From Prinia subflava (taxonomy: Eukaryota > Chordata > Aves > Passeriformes > Cisticolidae), in NCBI RefSeq assembly GCF_021018805.1, contig NC_086251.1, positions 19,945,098 through 20,009,097 of the forward strand: a stretch of 64,000 nt of DNA, in the 5' to 3' direction. The notes under the pieces were generated by a model. It was not told where the DNA came from. It saw only the letters and a program-made list of their open reading frames with translations, and did not search any database. Positions within the stretch are counted from its first letter, which is position 1. Each line of letters begins with the position of its first letter. The position numbers were made by a program, and so were the translations under genes. Of this stretch, positions 12,930 to 25,846 are shown one piece after another.

Positions 12930-13740
12930 GCTATTTTCCAACCTGCCCTGACATGTTAAGGCCACCGCACTTCTGAGTCGCTCCCCTGTCTGTGAGAGCC
13001 CCTCCTGGCCCCCTGATGCTGCCAGCTGTGTGCCAAGCAAGGGCCACCAGCTGCTCCGCCACCGGGCAGGGCAGGGCAGGCATGGCAAGGAAGGGCAGGG
13101 GCCAGGGGTACAGCTGACATCCATGTGTCCCACAGACTCTTCTCACACTGCCCCTGGTGTGTGAGGAGTGGGTGTGGGGGGAACCAGCAGCCTCCCTCCA
13201 AAGCTCACAGCCCGTGTGTCCCGCTGGCCACTGTTGTCCTTCCTCCTGGTGCCCCTTGTCACTGCTGCCGAGGGCACTCAGCGCTGGATTGCCCTGCGGA
13301 TCCGACTCTCGCCACGAGAGAGATGTGCTGCCCCTCAGCAGGAGGGGTGCATGCCCACCCAGCTGCCGGACAGCCACAGCCCGTGCCCAGGGATGCTCTG
13401 CCACTGGCTCTGTGCCACTCCAGCACACGGCACGTGCCATGGAGCCACCTTGCCTGGCCAGTGTGAAAGGTGGCACGTGTCTGAGGGACAGGCCGCTGCA
13501 GGGACAAGACAGCGCATGTGGCACAGAGGTGCGGAGAAGCTCTCTGTGCTTGTGACCCAGGGGAAGCTTTGGCAGGAGGCCAGCCCCCAGGATGGCTGCG
13601 GGTGCCGCTGGCCAGCCGGGTGGGCAATGACCCTGGTCATCCCCTGTGTCCTGAGGGGTCGACAGGGGAGAGCACTGCAGAGGCAGAGCCTCTGCTGCAG
13701 CCCCTGCTGAGGGGGCCTCTGAAGCACCATCCTTGACAGC
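12930..13740. other. GC-rich block in PAMR1 intron 1
   Basis: GC content rises locally, with a G-rich run of GGGCA units at about 13063-13110 and moderate CpG. Open frames occur in five of six reading frames (up to 197 aa), which argues for base composition rather than a gene. No domain is recognisable. It could be a distal regulatory element or an isochore fluctuation. Confidence 0.5.
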
Positions 13741-14453
13741 AGTTCTTTACAGTCATTGAGATCTGAGTGCCTGCCGATTTGACAGCTGTCCTGGTAAGAG
13801 GAGTCAGCAATGCTGAAATATGCAGCAGCTTCAAGGGTGGGTGACTTGAGGGCACCTCACCTCCCAGTCCTTAGGGCTGCAGCTCCCAAGAAAGCAGCCT
13901 GCAATGCTGACAGCTGGCTGCTGCAAGCAGGTCTGGACACCTCCAGGTATAAACAGCCCAGGTTCGTGGCCATAACTACAGCAAATTTGCACTCAACAGT
14001 AAATGCTTTTTGCTCAACCTTATCAAGATAATGCATGCTAGTTCAGCAGAAACTGGGATGGGGCTTGGGTATAAAAAAGATCGTTCTGCTTTAACAAGGC
14101 TTCCCCTTCGAAAGAATAATATTGGCAGAACTAAATCCCAGATTGGAAACAATGTGTGGGTTTTGTTTTCTTTTTTTCCTTCACTTTTTTCTCCCTTGCC
14201 TTCATTCTTGGTGTTGGGGCTGGAGAGGAAAATCTCTGTCTTGCCAAACTAAACAAATTACGCTTTACAATTCAGGGACTTAAATGCCTCTTTTTATCAT
14301 CATTTCCGTAGCACTGAGTGTTGAGAAAATAAAAGGAGTAATAAGCAAATTGATTGCATACCTTTTTCTTAATGGCCATTGGCAAACAATTTCAGCCAGT
14401 TGTTTCTGTTTAAGGCTATTAAGTTTGCCTGAAAATCATTCCTGGGTAAACCT

Positions 14454-14478
14454 ACACACACACACTCACACACACACT
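14454..14478. repeat. (CA)n microsatellite
   Basis: A short CA dinucleotide run with one or two interruptions (CACACTCACACACACACTC), near the 5' end of PAMR1 intron 1. Confidence 0.9.
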
Positions 14479-14650
14479 CCATGCTGACAAGAAAAAAAGT
14501 ACATAAAGCAGAGCCCCCTCTTTCTATTATTGCTATCCCTGCAGATCTCCCTGCTTCCCATGACAGTGCATGAGATCAAACCCCTTTGACCACACTGAAG
14601 GAGAGGGACCCATTCGACCATGCCGGAACACACACGCTCTCTTACAGTAC

Positions 14651-14717
14651 CTCTTGGCAAGCAGGAGATGAGCTGGAGGAGAGTGAGTCCTACAAGTGTC
14701 CAGGGTGCTCGCTCCAT
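14651..14717 (-). CDS. PAMR1: PAMR1 coding exon 1 (signal peptide)
   Basis: This exon encodes the first 22 residues and the first base of codon 23. The peptide starts MERAPWTLVGL and continues with a leucine-rich core (LTLLQLISCLPR), a typical secretion signal. It matches the known N-terminus of vertebrate PAMR1, which also runs from a hydrophobic LTFLQLL-type core into LPRE and YTVINE. The start was chosen because it matches the family, has a strong Kozak context (A at -3, G at +4), and no in-frame ATG lies upstream in this open frame. The exon ends in ...CCAAGAG before an intron starting GTACTG. Its phase (1) fits exon 2 exactly, since G plus AG restores the Glu of PRE-YTV. The donor is weak at +4 to +6. 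The 5'UTR boundary and transcription start are not determined, and the upstream flank is not a CpG island. Confidence comes from recalled family sequence, not a database search. Confidence 0.9.
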
Positions 14718-17700
14718 GCTGCCCAGGCCAGCGCAGCGGTGTGACTGCTCGGGAAGGGAAAGCAGGCAAACAGCTTTTACTGGGACCTCACCAGCTCCGG
14801 GCTGCAAGGGATCTCGGATTTCAGACCTCAGCACGCTCCCATCCTCACCAGAGGGGAACTACCTTCAAGAGACTTCTCAGGCGTCCAGAAGCACACGTCA
14901 CCCCAAACCTCTCCAACTGCTGCCTTAACCCTTTCTGGACTCTGGCAACAGATCCCTTTTGTGATGTCTTTATTGGCTCAGTGCTCAGAACAGAGAGAGC
15001 AGCTTTCCTGATGTAAAGAAAGATGGTTTAAAACGGGGGAGAAAGAGAATTGCAGATATCTCTCTACATGAGGCATCCGGGTTGCTGCGGGTGAGCTGAA
15101 GTTACAGACACCTCCAGAAGGAGGCACTTTGTCCTTGCCCCCGTCGGGCGTGTGGGGGCTGATGCATCCCGGGGGTGGCGAGGCTGGCTATGGGGTGGGT
15201 GCAGAGAGGGATTCCTGTCCCACACTCCCGCGATTGGGCAGCCTGGCCAAGAGACATTGTTCACTTTACGACGTGCTTAAAATAGCTGTGCATTTTTATG
15301 GTGGAGCAGATGAATGAATGAGGCTCAGTAAAAGTTCACTCCACAGTGGATGAAAACCACAAAACACAAAAGGAATCACTTGGCATACATGTACTTGTGC
15401 TAGTCAAAACCTTTTTACTGACCATTTCTGCCAGGAAATGAAATTTTGGCAAAATTAAAATGTTTTGTCGGAACATGTTGATATTGAGGAAATGTTTAAT
15501 CCAAACAAAGGAGACCATTTCATTTGGATTTTATCTTTGTGTCATATTCTGTTTTGCCTTTTCTATTAGCACATGCTACCGACTTTTTTCTGGTCTTCAA
15601 CCCATATTTCATAGCAGCATACTTAATTTTCTCTAAAATTTTTCTTGAACAATTTTTAATGCTTTCCAAAGCACATGTTTTTTACCTCTAAAGCAGACTT
15701 TCTCAATTTGATTTCTATAGCAAGAATTCAAAATTTACATGTTTTATGAGGAGTTAAAAATGAAAAATTGGCATTTGCTTTGGAGTAGGAAATCAAGTAA
15801 CCCAAAAAGCTTTAACAAATACCCAAAGAAGTTTGTCAATCTCAGGCATGTTGAGCAGCTTCAAAAATTTGAGAGCCTTGAGTAGTTCAGTGCAGTGCAA
15901 AACCCCCTAACCTTCAGGTGGTCTTTCATGGGGTGAATTCCTTTCACCAGACATCTCTCTAGTTTAAGCTTGTCTGTCTGCCAGCCTCTTGACTTTACAC
16001 TGTGAACAGTCTTTTCAGGGTTTGTGCACCTTCCATATAAAACAGTACCAAAGTAGTTTTTTCCAAATCTCTTAGCACTGATACAAACCTACCATTGAGA
16101 ATGCAGTAGAAGAAGACCTGAGGTGGGTGCCAAGATTTTAACCATTATGGTGCATAGTCCTTGCTGAGCCAGCCTGGCTGCTGCCCTGGGTTCTTTGCAG
16201 CTCAGGAGGAGGTCACCAAAGCTCTCCAAGTCCCACTGGGCCTTATTATGGCTCAGTTACTACATTCTCCTGGAGCCCTTGATGGAAATCTCTTGCCCCA
16301 GGGTCCTGAAACTCTGCCTTGGTTATCCCTTGCTCCTTTCTGATTATTCATATACATGTTCTAAACTCCTTCCTGGTTCCAGCTTTGGGTTCCTCTAACA
16401 AGCCATTGTTGGTCAGTGGCAGGAGGAAAAAAACTAAGGAAAAAACACAAAGCCCCCAAGAGTAAATGAAAACAGTGAAAAAGGGAAGCTCTTACATCTT
16501 CACAAAGAAACACTAAGCTATTTTAAAGCCTGCGGAATCATGATTAGTTTATTTCCAAACCATCCTTTCCAGTAAGCAATTAAATTATTTAAGCTAGTAA
16601 GACCTTTTTGGACTGCACGTTGACTTACAGATGTCTGAGGCTTAGATATCTCTGAGGGGGAGGCTCATGGGGATGTAAGCCAAAATCTGGGTTTGGTGTG
16701 TGAAGTGAATGGAAATCACAGAGCACTGATTAAGGCTGGACATAGGAAAACAGAGTTTTAAAGGCAGACACAGAGGACTTAATACTTGATTTCATAAAGG
16801 CCAGAACCACTGGAGAAAATATATCCACAAGGGCCACAACTATTCATTTGAGTCAATTCCTGTGATGCATTCAGCAGATAAAAAAGGAGTAGAAGAAGTT
16901 GTGTCTTTGCAGGAATCAGCTCTGCAGGGACACTTTCTGTTTTAGGGTGGAAAAGTGGTCCTTCTGTACTAAGGAGGTGTGAAGTAAAGGGTTAGCTGGT
17001 AGATTTATGACATCTTTTTTTCCTTTTTTTTGTCTCTGAGGGAACGTAATTATGCCAGCAGAAGATATAACCATACTCAGCATTACTCTACAGTGCTTAA
17101 CTTAGCTTGGCACCTTGCAAAATCAGTTTAGTTGGTGGATCCACTGTCTCCTTAGAGAATGGCTCAGCAGCCAAACAAGAGAATTCAGTCATGAGCCCAC
17201 AAGCTTGCACGTGGCCTATTTACACGAGTTGTCTGCTGGTCTGTAGCTTTAATCCCAGGAATGGGACTAAATTCAGGGCAATTTACTGCTGAATGTGCTT
17301 CTTGCATTCCTATTAAGAGGCAGGGACCAAACCAGGCACAGTGCACCAGCCAAATTTTTCAGGTTGTATGTAATCCCCCATGAAAGAAAACTAAAAGCTC
17401 TTAACCATGTGTCTGTGCTGCTGAGGAATCTCACTGTAGCATTTGGCTTCAAGGTTTGTATGTGCCTTACTGTTGAATGTAAAGGTTTGGAAAGTACATT
17501 CCACTCAAACTGAATTGTATAACAGTGCTGCAAAACCTGATAGAGTTATTGAGTATTAATAATAACTTCCAAGTACCTAGCAATCCATTTCAACCTAGAG
17601 TAAAACGAGACCTTTAATAATTAATAATTGACCACTGAGTGAATAATTAATGTGCAATTAATACCACTCGCTCAAGTTTCTAATATTTTGCCATGAAATC

Positions 17701-20700
17701 TGAAAAACACTCTGTGGTCCAACCTACAAAAACAGAAAGAATGCCATTATTTTATACTGGGGAAAAGTGACACGCAGGGATATGAGCTGAGGCACATATC
17801 CTGAAAAACAGTGGCAAGTCCAGAGTGGAACACAGAAACTTCATCCCATTTGGTACTTGTAGCTCTGGACTGTCCTGCTTGAGAGGGCTCAGTGAAGAAT
17901 AATTAAGGATGGATATATATATAGTTCTGAATAAATTCAATTTGGACTTGAAATAAAAATGATTGCTTTTCAGTCTTTAACCTTTTAGTGAACTTTTTAT
18001 TTCCCCCCAAACTATGCAAATCTCTTGTTTCTGTTACTGGAACATTGCCAGAAATAATTCTGCTTTTGTGACTTCTGCTCAGACAGTTCTGTCCCACACG
18101 TTCTTGATCATTGTCCAAAGCTCCAGAGGTTGTGCTAGGAGGAGATCTGTGATTTTCAATGTTATTCACTTCTGCTACTACAGATTAGATGCCTTCACAG
18201 GACTTCTTTCTTACAAGAACATTTGGAGCCCATTTCTTTTTTACGGGCAATATTCCCACTTAACTAGAGGAGTCTTCTGCCAGAGAAAGAGTTTGAATCA
18301 TCTGGACTCAAACATGCTCGCAAGAAGATTGTTGGAATTAGATCTTGAACTTTAGTGACTGCCCAATAATACCCATCCCACTCAAACAATGAATGAAGAA
18401 ACCACTGGAAAGACATCATAAATGAAAATGGACCCATTGAGAGGGTGGAAAGGATTTGTATCTCAGGGGGAAATGAAGTTCAGATAAAACTCAGATCTTC
18501 CACTTTTAGGAGTAACAGCAAGAGAGGTTAATGAAAGATTAGCACTGATATTTTTCTTCTCCCTCCAAAGCATTGTTGTCCAATAGGGAGGATCCTTTTA
18601 GAGGAGAGATTATAAAGTGTTTGCCTTTAAAATAAAGCTCTTAAACTAAATTACAGACCTTACTGGAATATCTGAGGGACATTTTATAAATTCCTAGGAT
18701 TATCAAGAGTATACTTTGCCCTTTGGGCTTCAAGTTCTGCTGAACATGTTCAATGCAAATATCCAGTATTCATGAATTACATTGGAATTGTGGCAGCCTA
18801 CCCACACAGGCACCTATAGATAAGGGCCCTTTGTTTGGCTTTTTCTGGCCTGAGCTCTGCAAAATATTCCCATCTTTCAGTGGGGTGTTAATCCTGTGAC
18901 TGAAGCATTACAGTCCTGGAGAGCTGACTGGGTGTGAATAGAAGTGGCCAAAAGAGCAAGGAGCTGCAGTGCCAGAACACAACACAGCCCCTGACCTAAT
19001 GGGACATGTAAAGACAAGGATAATGCTTTGTTAGAAAGCATTTGTATTTGATAACGTTTGATAATGTATTAGTTAGAAAAATTTTGTCAGGAAAATTGAA
19101 ACAGTTTAAAGTTTACAACTCCAAATATATTTTTGGACAGGTCAGCAGCAAAATATGGCCAGAAAAATATGACTGCTTAATGGCACCTACCAAGCAATAC
19201 GCTTTTTTTTCAGTTATTATTACATGTCTTTGTCTGGCTGATTTTTTCAGTGATCCTTCTGTGTTTCACTTTTGTATGCAGTCTGTGATAATCTTCACCA
19301 TAGCAACGTGTAGGGAAAGAAATAGGTGGAAGATTTGGCTTGAAATTAAAACTAGCCAGTAGTCAATTCTATGTAACAATCAGTCAGACACTGATATTAC
19401 TGTCTAAGGAGATAATAAAAAAGGGCTGCAATTATTTATTTCCCTGTAGGGAAATTAACAGCTTGTAGATTCAGTCATTCTCGTGATACACAATTTTAGT
19501 TTGAAGGTTAACAAATAAGGCTTTCTAGGTTAATGAATAAAACTTTTAAGCTGTATAGCAAATTCAAACTGATCACCCAAACATCAGAGACACAGAAGAT
19601 TAAGAATTGTTTTAATTTTATTTAAGTTGGACTTATGCTTTATAGTCTTGGGTACATGTGAATCAGGATGGAAGCCAAGAAAAGAGGTAAGGTTTGGGAC
19701 AGTAACCTAGCCGTGTTCCACTGAGAAGGCCAACTGCAACATAAAGTCCAGTCAGATGAATGTATGCCTGAAACAAAGGTCAGAAAATGTATGTGGGAAA
19801 TAATTGGTGGAAGGTCAGCTTTTCAGAGGTGCTCAAAATCTGATTTTTCAAACTGTAAAGTATAGCAGTTCTGGAAATACAGTTCACACAAGCTGTAACT
19901 GTATTGCAGCCAGGTAATGGAGATAATGGAGTGATTGCAGGACTTGAGCAGTGCTGTCTAACAAATTAAAGAGCTTAGTCTGAAGTACTGGTTTTTTGTC
20001 ATCTCCTTTTCTCCTTTCATTGATCCTCATAAAAACCAAAATTAAGGCTCACTCTCTCTGTCCCTGTAGGTCAAATTTGCCAAAATGTCCTTAGGAAGGT
20101 TCTGTGAAAACATCTATCTGGGAACAACAGTGAAATTCTAATACCAAGGAGTAACAAAACCATTCACCTTTTATGCAGTTGTTTTAGGTGTCACACAAGT
20201 AAATAATAAGGAAATGTACAGTAACACACCATTTATTTTCCTGATGCAACTTTTGGGAGTTCTGCCATCCATCATTTAACACCACCTTACACTAATCAGT
20301 TCTCAGGATTTTTGTACTTCTCCCTTGGTTCACTTAACTGACTTTGACAAAAAGGGAGAGAGTGAAGTAAGATGACAAAGAAGATAAAAAGAAATATATG
20401 TAATGATTCAGAAAGAAAGAGCAAGATTACTTTGGCTAATAGATGAAGTGGCTGAGATCTTTCAGACCAGTAGTCTGTTCTGAGAACAGTTGGACAAGGT
20501 CACCAGGGGATTGCAAAATATGATCTCGTGTTATAAAAATATATACTGCTCAAAATCCCAGACCAGTGTGCAGTCATGTCATCAATTTTTATTAAAAAAA
20601 AAAAGTCATCACCATCTTCAGCTACTGCAAACCCAAGTGCTGAGAAGCAGGTTGCTGAAAAATATCATTTTATCCATTTCTTTTGTCCCTACCAAGCACT

Positions 20701-23700
20701 GATGTGCCAAGTTGACAGTCCTGGTGGTCCTGCTTCCACATAGTTATCCTCCACATCATCCTTGTCATCTTTGAATTGTAGTGTGCCAGACCACAACTGC
20801 TGTTTCACTTAAAAACTTCGAAAAATTTTCCTAACAGTTTTTCTTTCATTATTTTTAGGCAGTGATATTGGGATATGAATCGGATCATATGTTGTTAAAA
20901 GCTGTCCCTCAATATTTAACCTGTGCATAATTCTGAAGCACAAATCCCACCCACTGCCTTGCATAATTCATAGGGGAAAATTTGATTTGCATCTGTGAAA
21001 TCACAAACTGTGGCACTTCTCAGGAATGCATCCTCAGCAAGTATAGGATATGTTTGTATCAGGGAAATCCCCCTCTGCGTATTGAGTACCACAGAAAAAT
21101 GCATCTTGACACAGTTCTGCTACTTACAAAGCTATATGAGCTGGGCAGGTTTAGAAGACTTACAAGAGGTTACTCAAGTAAAAATACTCTGTATACAAAA
21201 AGTGTGAACTAAAATGTTTATTCAAGTTAATAGGAGATCTTGTGTAGCTCATAGGATGTGTGTGTAAAATACCCATGAAGATACAACACAGTCGGTTGCA
21301 ATGGTATTTTAAGCTCTGATCTAGTAAAGACTTAAGCATGTGCTTAACCTGGGTCACATCAGCAGTCTCATTGAATTCAGTGGGTCTAAATGACTCTTTT
21401 AAGTGTTTGAAGTTTAAAAGTACCATTGGATAGCCATAACTGAGACTGGGAGGAGTGACAATGCCAAGGGTGACGTGGAAAGTTTTATGCCCAAGCCCTG
21501 GGCTTCCCTCACCTGCAGAGATGTGAAGCTTTGCTATCAGTAGTGCAGTTGCTGCCTCAGCCCTCATTTTGCAGTGTGCTGCCTGCTTTATACAAGAAAT
21601 AAAAAGAAATAGATTCCATCAGAGCTGATTTGTCTCTGGGATTACCAGCAGACTAGCAGCAGAACACTGCTTCAGAGACACTGGAAGAGTGACAGGAATT
21701 TCTGATTTCTAAATCCTTCAGCATACATTGTTAATAAGTGTATCAGAGTTTTTAGAAAGTATTTATGAAGAAGCCTCCAAGATTAGAAACCAACATCGCT
21801 GGTTTGCTTTAAAGATTGAAAAAACTCAGTTGAAACAAAAGTGAAAGATTTTTCCACACCGTTGTTGCTCCCCTTGGCTTTTAGCATTCAGTGGCGTGCA
21901 AGTTAACAGAGAGGGTATTGATTTTTACTGCTTTGAACATTTCTTCCTAGAAAAGGAGCAATAAAAGGAGTAGAGCAGAAATAATAGCAATTCTTGTTTT
22001 CTCCAGCAGGGCTTTGATCTTACAAGTTTGAGCAGTAAAAGAAAGGAATCGTCTATTCCATTGCACTTTGTCCTGCTTGAAAACCTACCTTTCTCCATCT
22101 TTGTTATTATTTTTCTGTCTTGAAGCCACAATGCAAGCACATGCCTCATGACAGGTTTAAACTTCCTATATGACACCTTTACAAACTCCTATTGCACTAT
22201 AACATGAAGAGAAACAGTCAAGAAAAGAAAAAGTCTGCTCTTTCTACAAAAAATTCTACACAGACAAATCTGTTTCAAGTAGTTTAAACTGCTTCAGGAA
22301 TGACCTTAGATGGGCCAGTCTTGGATCCAGTAGAGAATTTTTAGTTCTGCGAGATCATTGACTATTGTGGGGGAGTTGTTCCTATATATTTGGTTCTGTC
22401 CATAATGCCATTGTTTATATTCAGTCACTGTTTTCTGTGTGAAGAGTCTCTTGGCCATTGACATTTGTTTTAGATTTCTTTTCATGTATTTTTAATCAAA
22501 GGAAAACTTGATCCAAAGCCAGGCAGATTGTGCTGGTTTGGGTTGCCATTCATCATGAAGCACAACATTGTCTGTTTCTGCAAAATGCATTTGCCAGAAA
22601 GGTGGCAGGACCCGGCCTTTGGTGCCAGCCCTGCTCTGCTGTTCTAGCAGAGTAAAGCTGCTTTACATGTTCTATCATTTTATCAAGCAAAATAAGCCAC
22701 ATGGGCCTCACTGTAAACAATAAATGGAGCCATAAGATGCATAAGAAAGAGATCTGCATATTCCCACCTAACTGGAGTATATTTGGTATTATCCTCTTCC
22801 TCCCTGTGATCATAACAAAGGTGGACCCACTGCTTTCTTTTACAGCTTTTCTTTTTGAACTATGACCTATCAACTGCATAAAGAAAAAGAAAATATACAT
22901 CAAAATGTCTTAATAAACAGTACTCAAAAATAAATTGGTGAGACTTTTTTTTCCCCTGTGTGTAGGCACAGAGTAAAGATTTTAATCAGTTTAAGATTTC
23001 TTTATAAGGTCACAGTGCTCAGTGTGATTAACTAGATATGAAATCTGGCAGGCAATATATTCATAATATGATCTAATCATCTTTGGTAGTGCTGGGAGGG
23101 AAAGAAAGAAATTGGCTGAGAGAAGATTGCTTAGAAGTTGGCAACCTTGCAAATACTGTAACTTCTCTATGGAAATCTCATCAGAATGATGAGCCAGCCA
23201 TCTTTTCCAAGCTTGTGCAGAAATTTTCCTTTCAAAATATTTGTGCCTCAGAGATAATGGATGACTTCTATTACTGGATGGCTCCTGCAGAGCACTTTCA
23301 GGACTAACCTGAAGTATCCCCTGCTATTTCATTATTGGACCACAAACTGCTTTGCCAAAAAGCCTCACTCCTCAATCCTTCCCTGTTTTTTCAGGCCTAG
23401 GGCTCATAGATCTGCTGGAATATTGTCACATAAATGCACCCAGGCCAGACAAGATTAAGTATCCTCTTTGTGTAGCATTCTGCCTCCAGAAATGACCAGA
23501 TAATTCCTTGTTACTTCAACAGATAACACCAGTAAACTCATTGGGATAACCTTTCTAGCTCACAGTTCTATCTTGTTCTTTGCTAATAAAGACAAACTTA
23601 GCTCCTGAAGTATTTTTGTTTTAGTAATTATGCTTTTTACCTCTTGCTCTCTCTCTATATGTTTAATTCCTCTTTTAAATATATTAAGGTTTTGCTCCCA

Positions 23701-25076
23701 GAAATGTGTGGTGAAATTGATTGATTATCTAACTTTGCACCAAGAAAAGCTTATGTAGTCAGCTTTGAGCTTCCTACATTCTCTTTCATTAAATTACCCT
23801 TTGGTTCCCAAAAACCAAGACAAACTGTTAAACCATACCTCTCTAGCATTTTCTTGACTCACCAGGTTGCTATTTTTGTTAAGACAACACTCACCAACTT
23901 TTTAATTGCCACCAAAGTTTAGTATTCTTTACCCTGCCTCTCCCCTTTTCCTCTCTATCCTTTAGTTCCACAGTATCCATTTTCAGTGATTGGGATGAGG
24001 TGAGTATCCACTCCACAGGGGTCATTCCACTGATTAGATCAGAGCATTGCATCACTCTCTTGATCACGCTCTCCTCTGTCCATTCTTGCTGGTGTGCTGG
24101 AATGCAGCTGCCACTGTAGCCATCACCTCTTCGGCCTGACCAGACCAGGATCCAGTTCATTTTCCTGCTCTTTCTTCCTATCTCTCAGACAGTTTTGACC
24201 TATAAACCTTGCTTCTGAGAAATGTTAAAATTTATTTCTGCCCTTCTATAAGGCACCTCAGAAGAGGCTGCAGGGAAGTCTGAGCTATGACAACCACCCA
24301 TGCTCTACCCACTGCTTTACTCTCTTGCAGATTCCCTGTTTTTTTTTGTCTTGCAATGCCCCTTACTATCCTGAGCCCAGAGGCCCTCCCAGTACCAGCA
24401 GAGCTGCCACTGTCTTCATCTGCTGCAGCCTCAGATGGCTCGTGCTGAACTCCTCTTTTCACCTGTACAGTTTCATTATTTATGATGTGGATCTCCCATG
24501 CAGCCCTATTGGTATAAGCAATCATTGTGAACATTACCTGCTTTTACCACAGAAATCTTTTTGTTTTTTCAATATGTCTTCATGCCCTTCTTCCCCATAG
24601 GCTCAAATATGCAGGCACTAGGTCACTTTGCAACATCAGTATCAAGTGTCTGAAATTCTTGCACCAAAAATATTGTTTACCTTACAAATGAGAAATAATA
24701 GCACTACTGTCAGTAAAGAATGTTTCATCATTCTGTAAAGCTTTGGCTGTGTGACAAAGGGAAAATATTCAGGAAAAGAGAGTATTTTCCCAGTGTTGGT
24801 AAAATGTTCAATAAAATAAATATGATCTCCCCAGAGATCACGGGCAATGAACATCCAATTTCAGCCTTTACAGGAAAGTGTCACTGTTTCTTTCATTCTT
24901 TGTAACTCCACAGAATAAGGGATGTATTTATAAAAGATTAATATCTTGATAGTGGGTTTCCCAGGAAAGATATTTACCATTGCTATGCTCTCCTTTGACT
25001 CTTCATAAATTTTCACATGGGTGTTCTCAGTAGTAATTGCCAGACAGTTATTTGGTGTGGCCTTGGGCACACACTA
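14718..25076. other. Gene-poor intergenic region upstream of PAMR1
   Basis: No supported exon. The first few hundred bases should hold the PAMR1 5'UTR and promoter on the minus strand, but I see no CpG island or clear TATA box there. The rest is AT-rich unique sequence with a possible SINE relic near 17740-17850 and an AT-rich cluster of TAATTA-like words at about 17615-17665. All open frames are short and unrecognisable. Confidence 0.7.
17740..17850 (-). repeat. Possible MIR-like SINE relic
   Basis: The order ATTTTATACTGGGGAAAA, GAGCTGAGGCACAT, GTGGCAAGTCCAGAGTGGAACAC loosely follows the reverse-complement MIR core (tttacagatggggaaa, ctgaggca, agtggcagagccagga). Divergence is high and only landmarks agree. 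Confidence 0.35.
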
Positions 25077-25390
25077 TTCATAGAATCATAGAATCCTAAT
25101 ATATCCCGAATTGGAAGGGATCCACAAAGATCAAAATTGGACCAAAGTCCAACTCCTGGCCCTAGACCAGAAAAACACACTCTATGCCCAAGAGTGTTGT
25201 CCCAAAGCTTCTTGAACTCTGCCAGGCTTGGTGACGTGACCACTTCCCTGGGGAATCTCTCCCAGTGCCCAACCACCTTCTGGGTGAAAAACCTTTCCCT
25301 AATATCTTAATATTAATAGCTTAAACCTCTCATGATACAGCTTTATGTCATTCCCTCACGTTCTGTCACTGGTCACCAAAAAGAAGATTC
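25077..25390 (-). mobile_element. CR1 LINE 3' end fragment
   Basis: Starts with the CR1 3'-terminal repeat in reverse complement (CATAGAATCATAGAATC). It continues through typical CR1 3'UTR landmarks: TTGGAAGGGATCCACAAAGATC, AGTCCAACTCC, CTTCTTGAACTCTG, CAGTGCCCAACCACC, AAAACCTTTCCCTAATATC, and the variant ending TTATGTCATTCCCTCACG then TCACTGGTCACC. It lies with its sense strand on minus and is 5'-truncated. It has no RT coding part and cannot move by itself. Confidence 0.9.
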
Positions 25391-25814
25391 TCACTATTGG
25401 AGATATCCTTTAGCATTGCAAATTGCCTTTAATTTACCCATTTATCTGTTGTGTAAAATAACTTTAATTTCTGAAGCACAGAACTAAATTGGTGATGAGC
25501 CCGTGTGACAATGAATGCCATACCACATTCTGAGAGTACTTTTACTGGAAGCAGAAACCCTGCTTTGGAGCAACTGCTTCAGTCCCAAGAATGAACCCTG
25601 GTGTCCAGAGCTGCTGTGCCATGGGAACTGGGGCTTCTCGACAAGTGCCTGCCAGAAAAAAAAGGTGCCACTCCTTCAGACTGCCTAAGGGAAACACTCT
25701 GGGAGGAAGAGCTGGCTAGCAGGTGTTCATGAGCTTCTCCAACTTCTCTGCAAGAGTGAGGTGAAACCTGCTTAACATCAAAACAAAAGGACCAGATGCT
25801 GGTGGTGGGCTGTA

Positions 25815-25846
25815 TAAAACTGAGGAATTCTAAAACTGAGGAATTC
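25815..25846. repeat. 16-bp perfect tandem duplication
   Basis: The 16-mer TAAAACTGAGGAATTC occurs twice back to back at 25815-25830 and 25831-25846. It carries an EcoRI-type GAATTC in each copy. It looks like a recent slippage or polymorphic indel. Confidence 0.95.

Larger units (their letters stand above)
6144..14650 (-). other. PAMR1: PAMR1 intron 1
   Basis: An 8.5-kb intron separating the signal-peptide exon from the cysteine-rich exons, with GT and AG ends that give matching phase. It contains T-rich low-complexity tracts near 7070-7100, 7240-7250 and 7410-7430, a MIR-like relic near 7690-7880, a GC-richer block at about 12930-13740 and a CA microsatellite at 14454-14478. No other coding exon is supported. 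The many 60-130 aa open frames at 12800-13730 reflect high GC rather than protein constraint. Confidence 0.85.

Noticed and set aside
12804..13730. Overlapping open frames of 110-197 aa on both strands
   Set aside because: Present in nearly every frame of a GC-rich intron block, without recognisable domains or splice logic.
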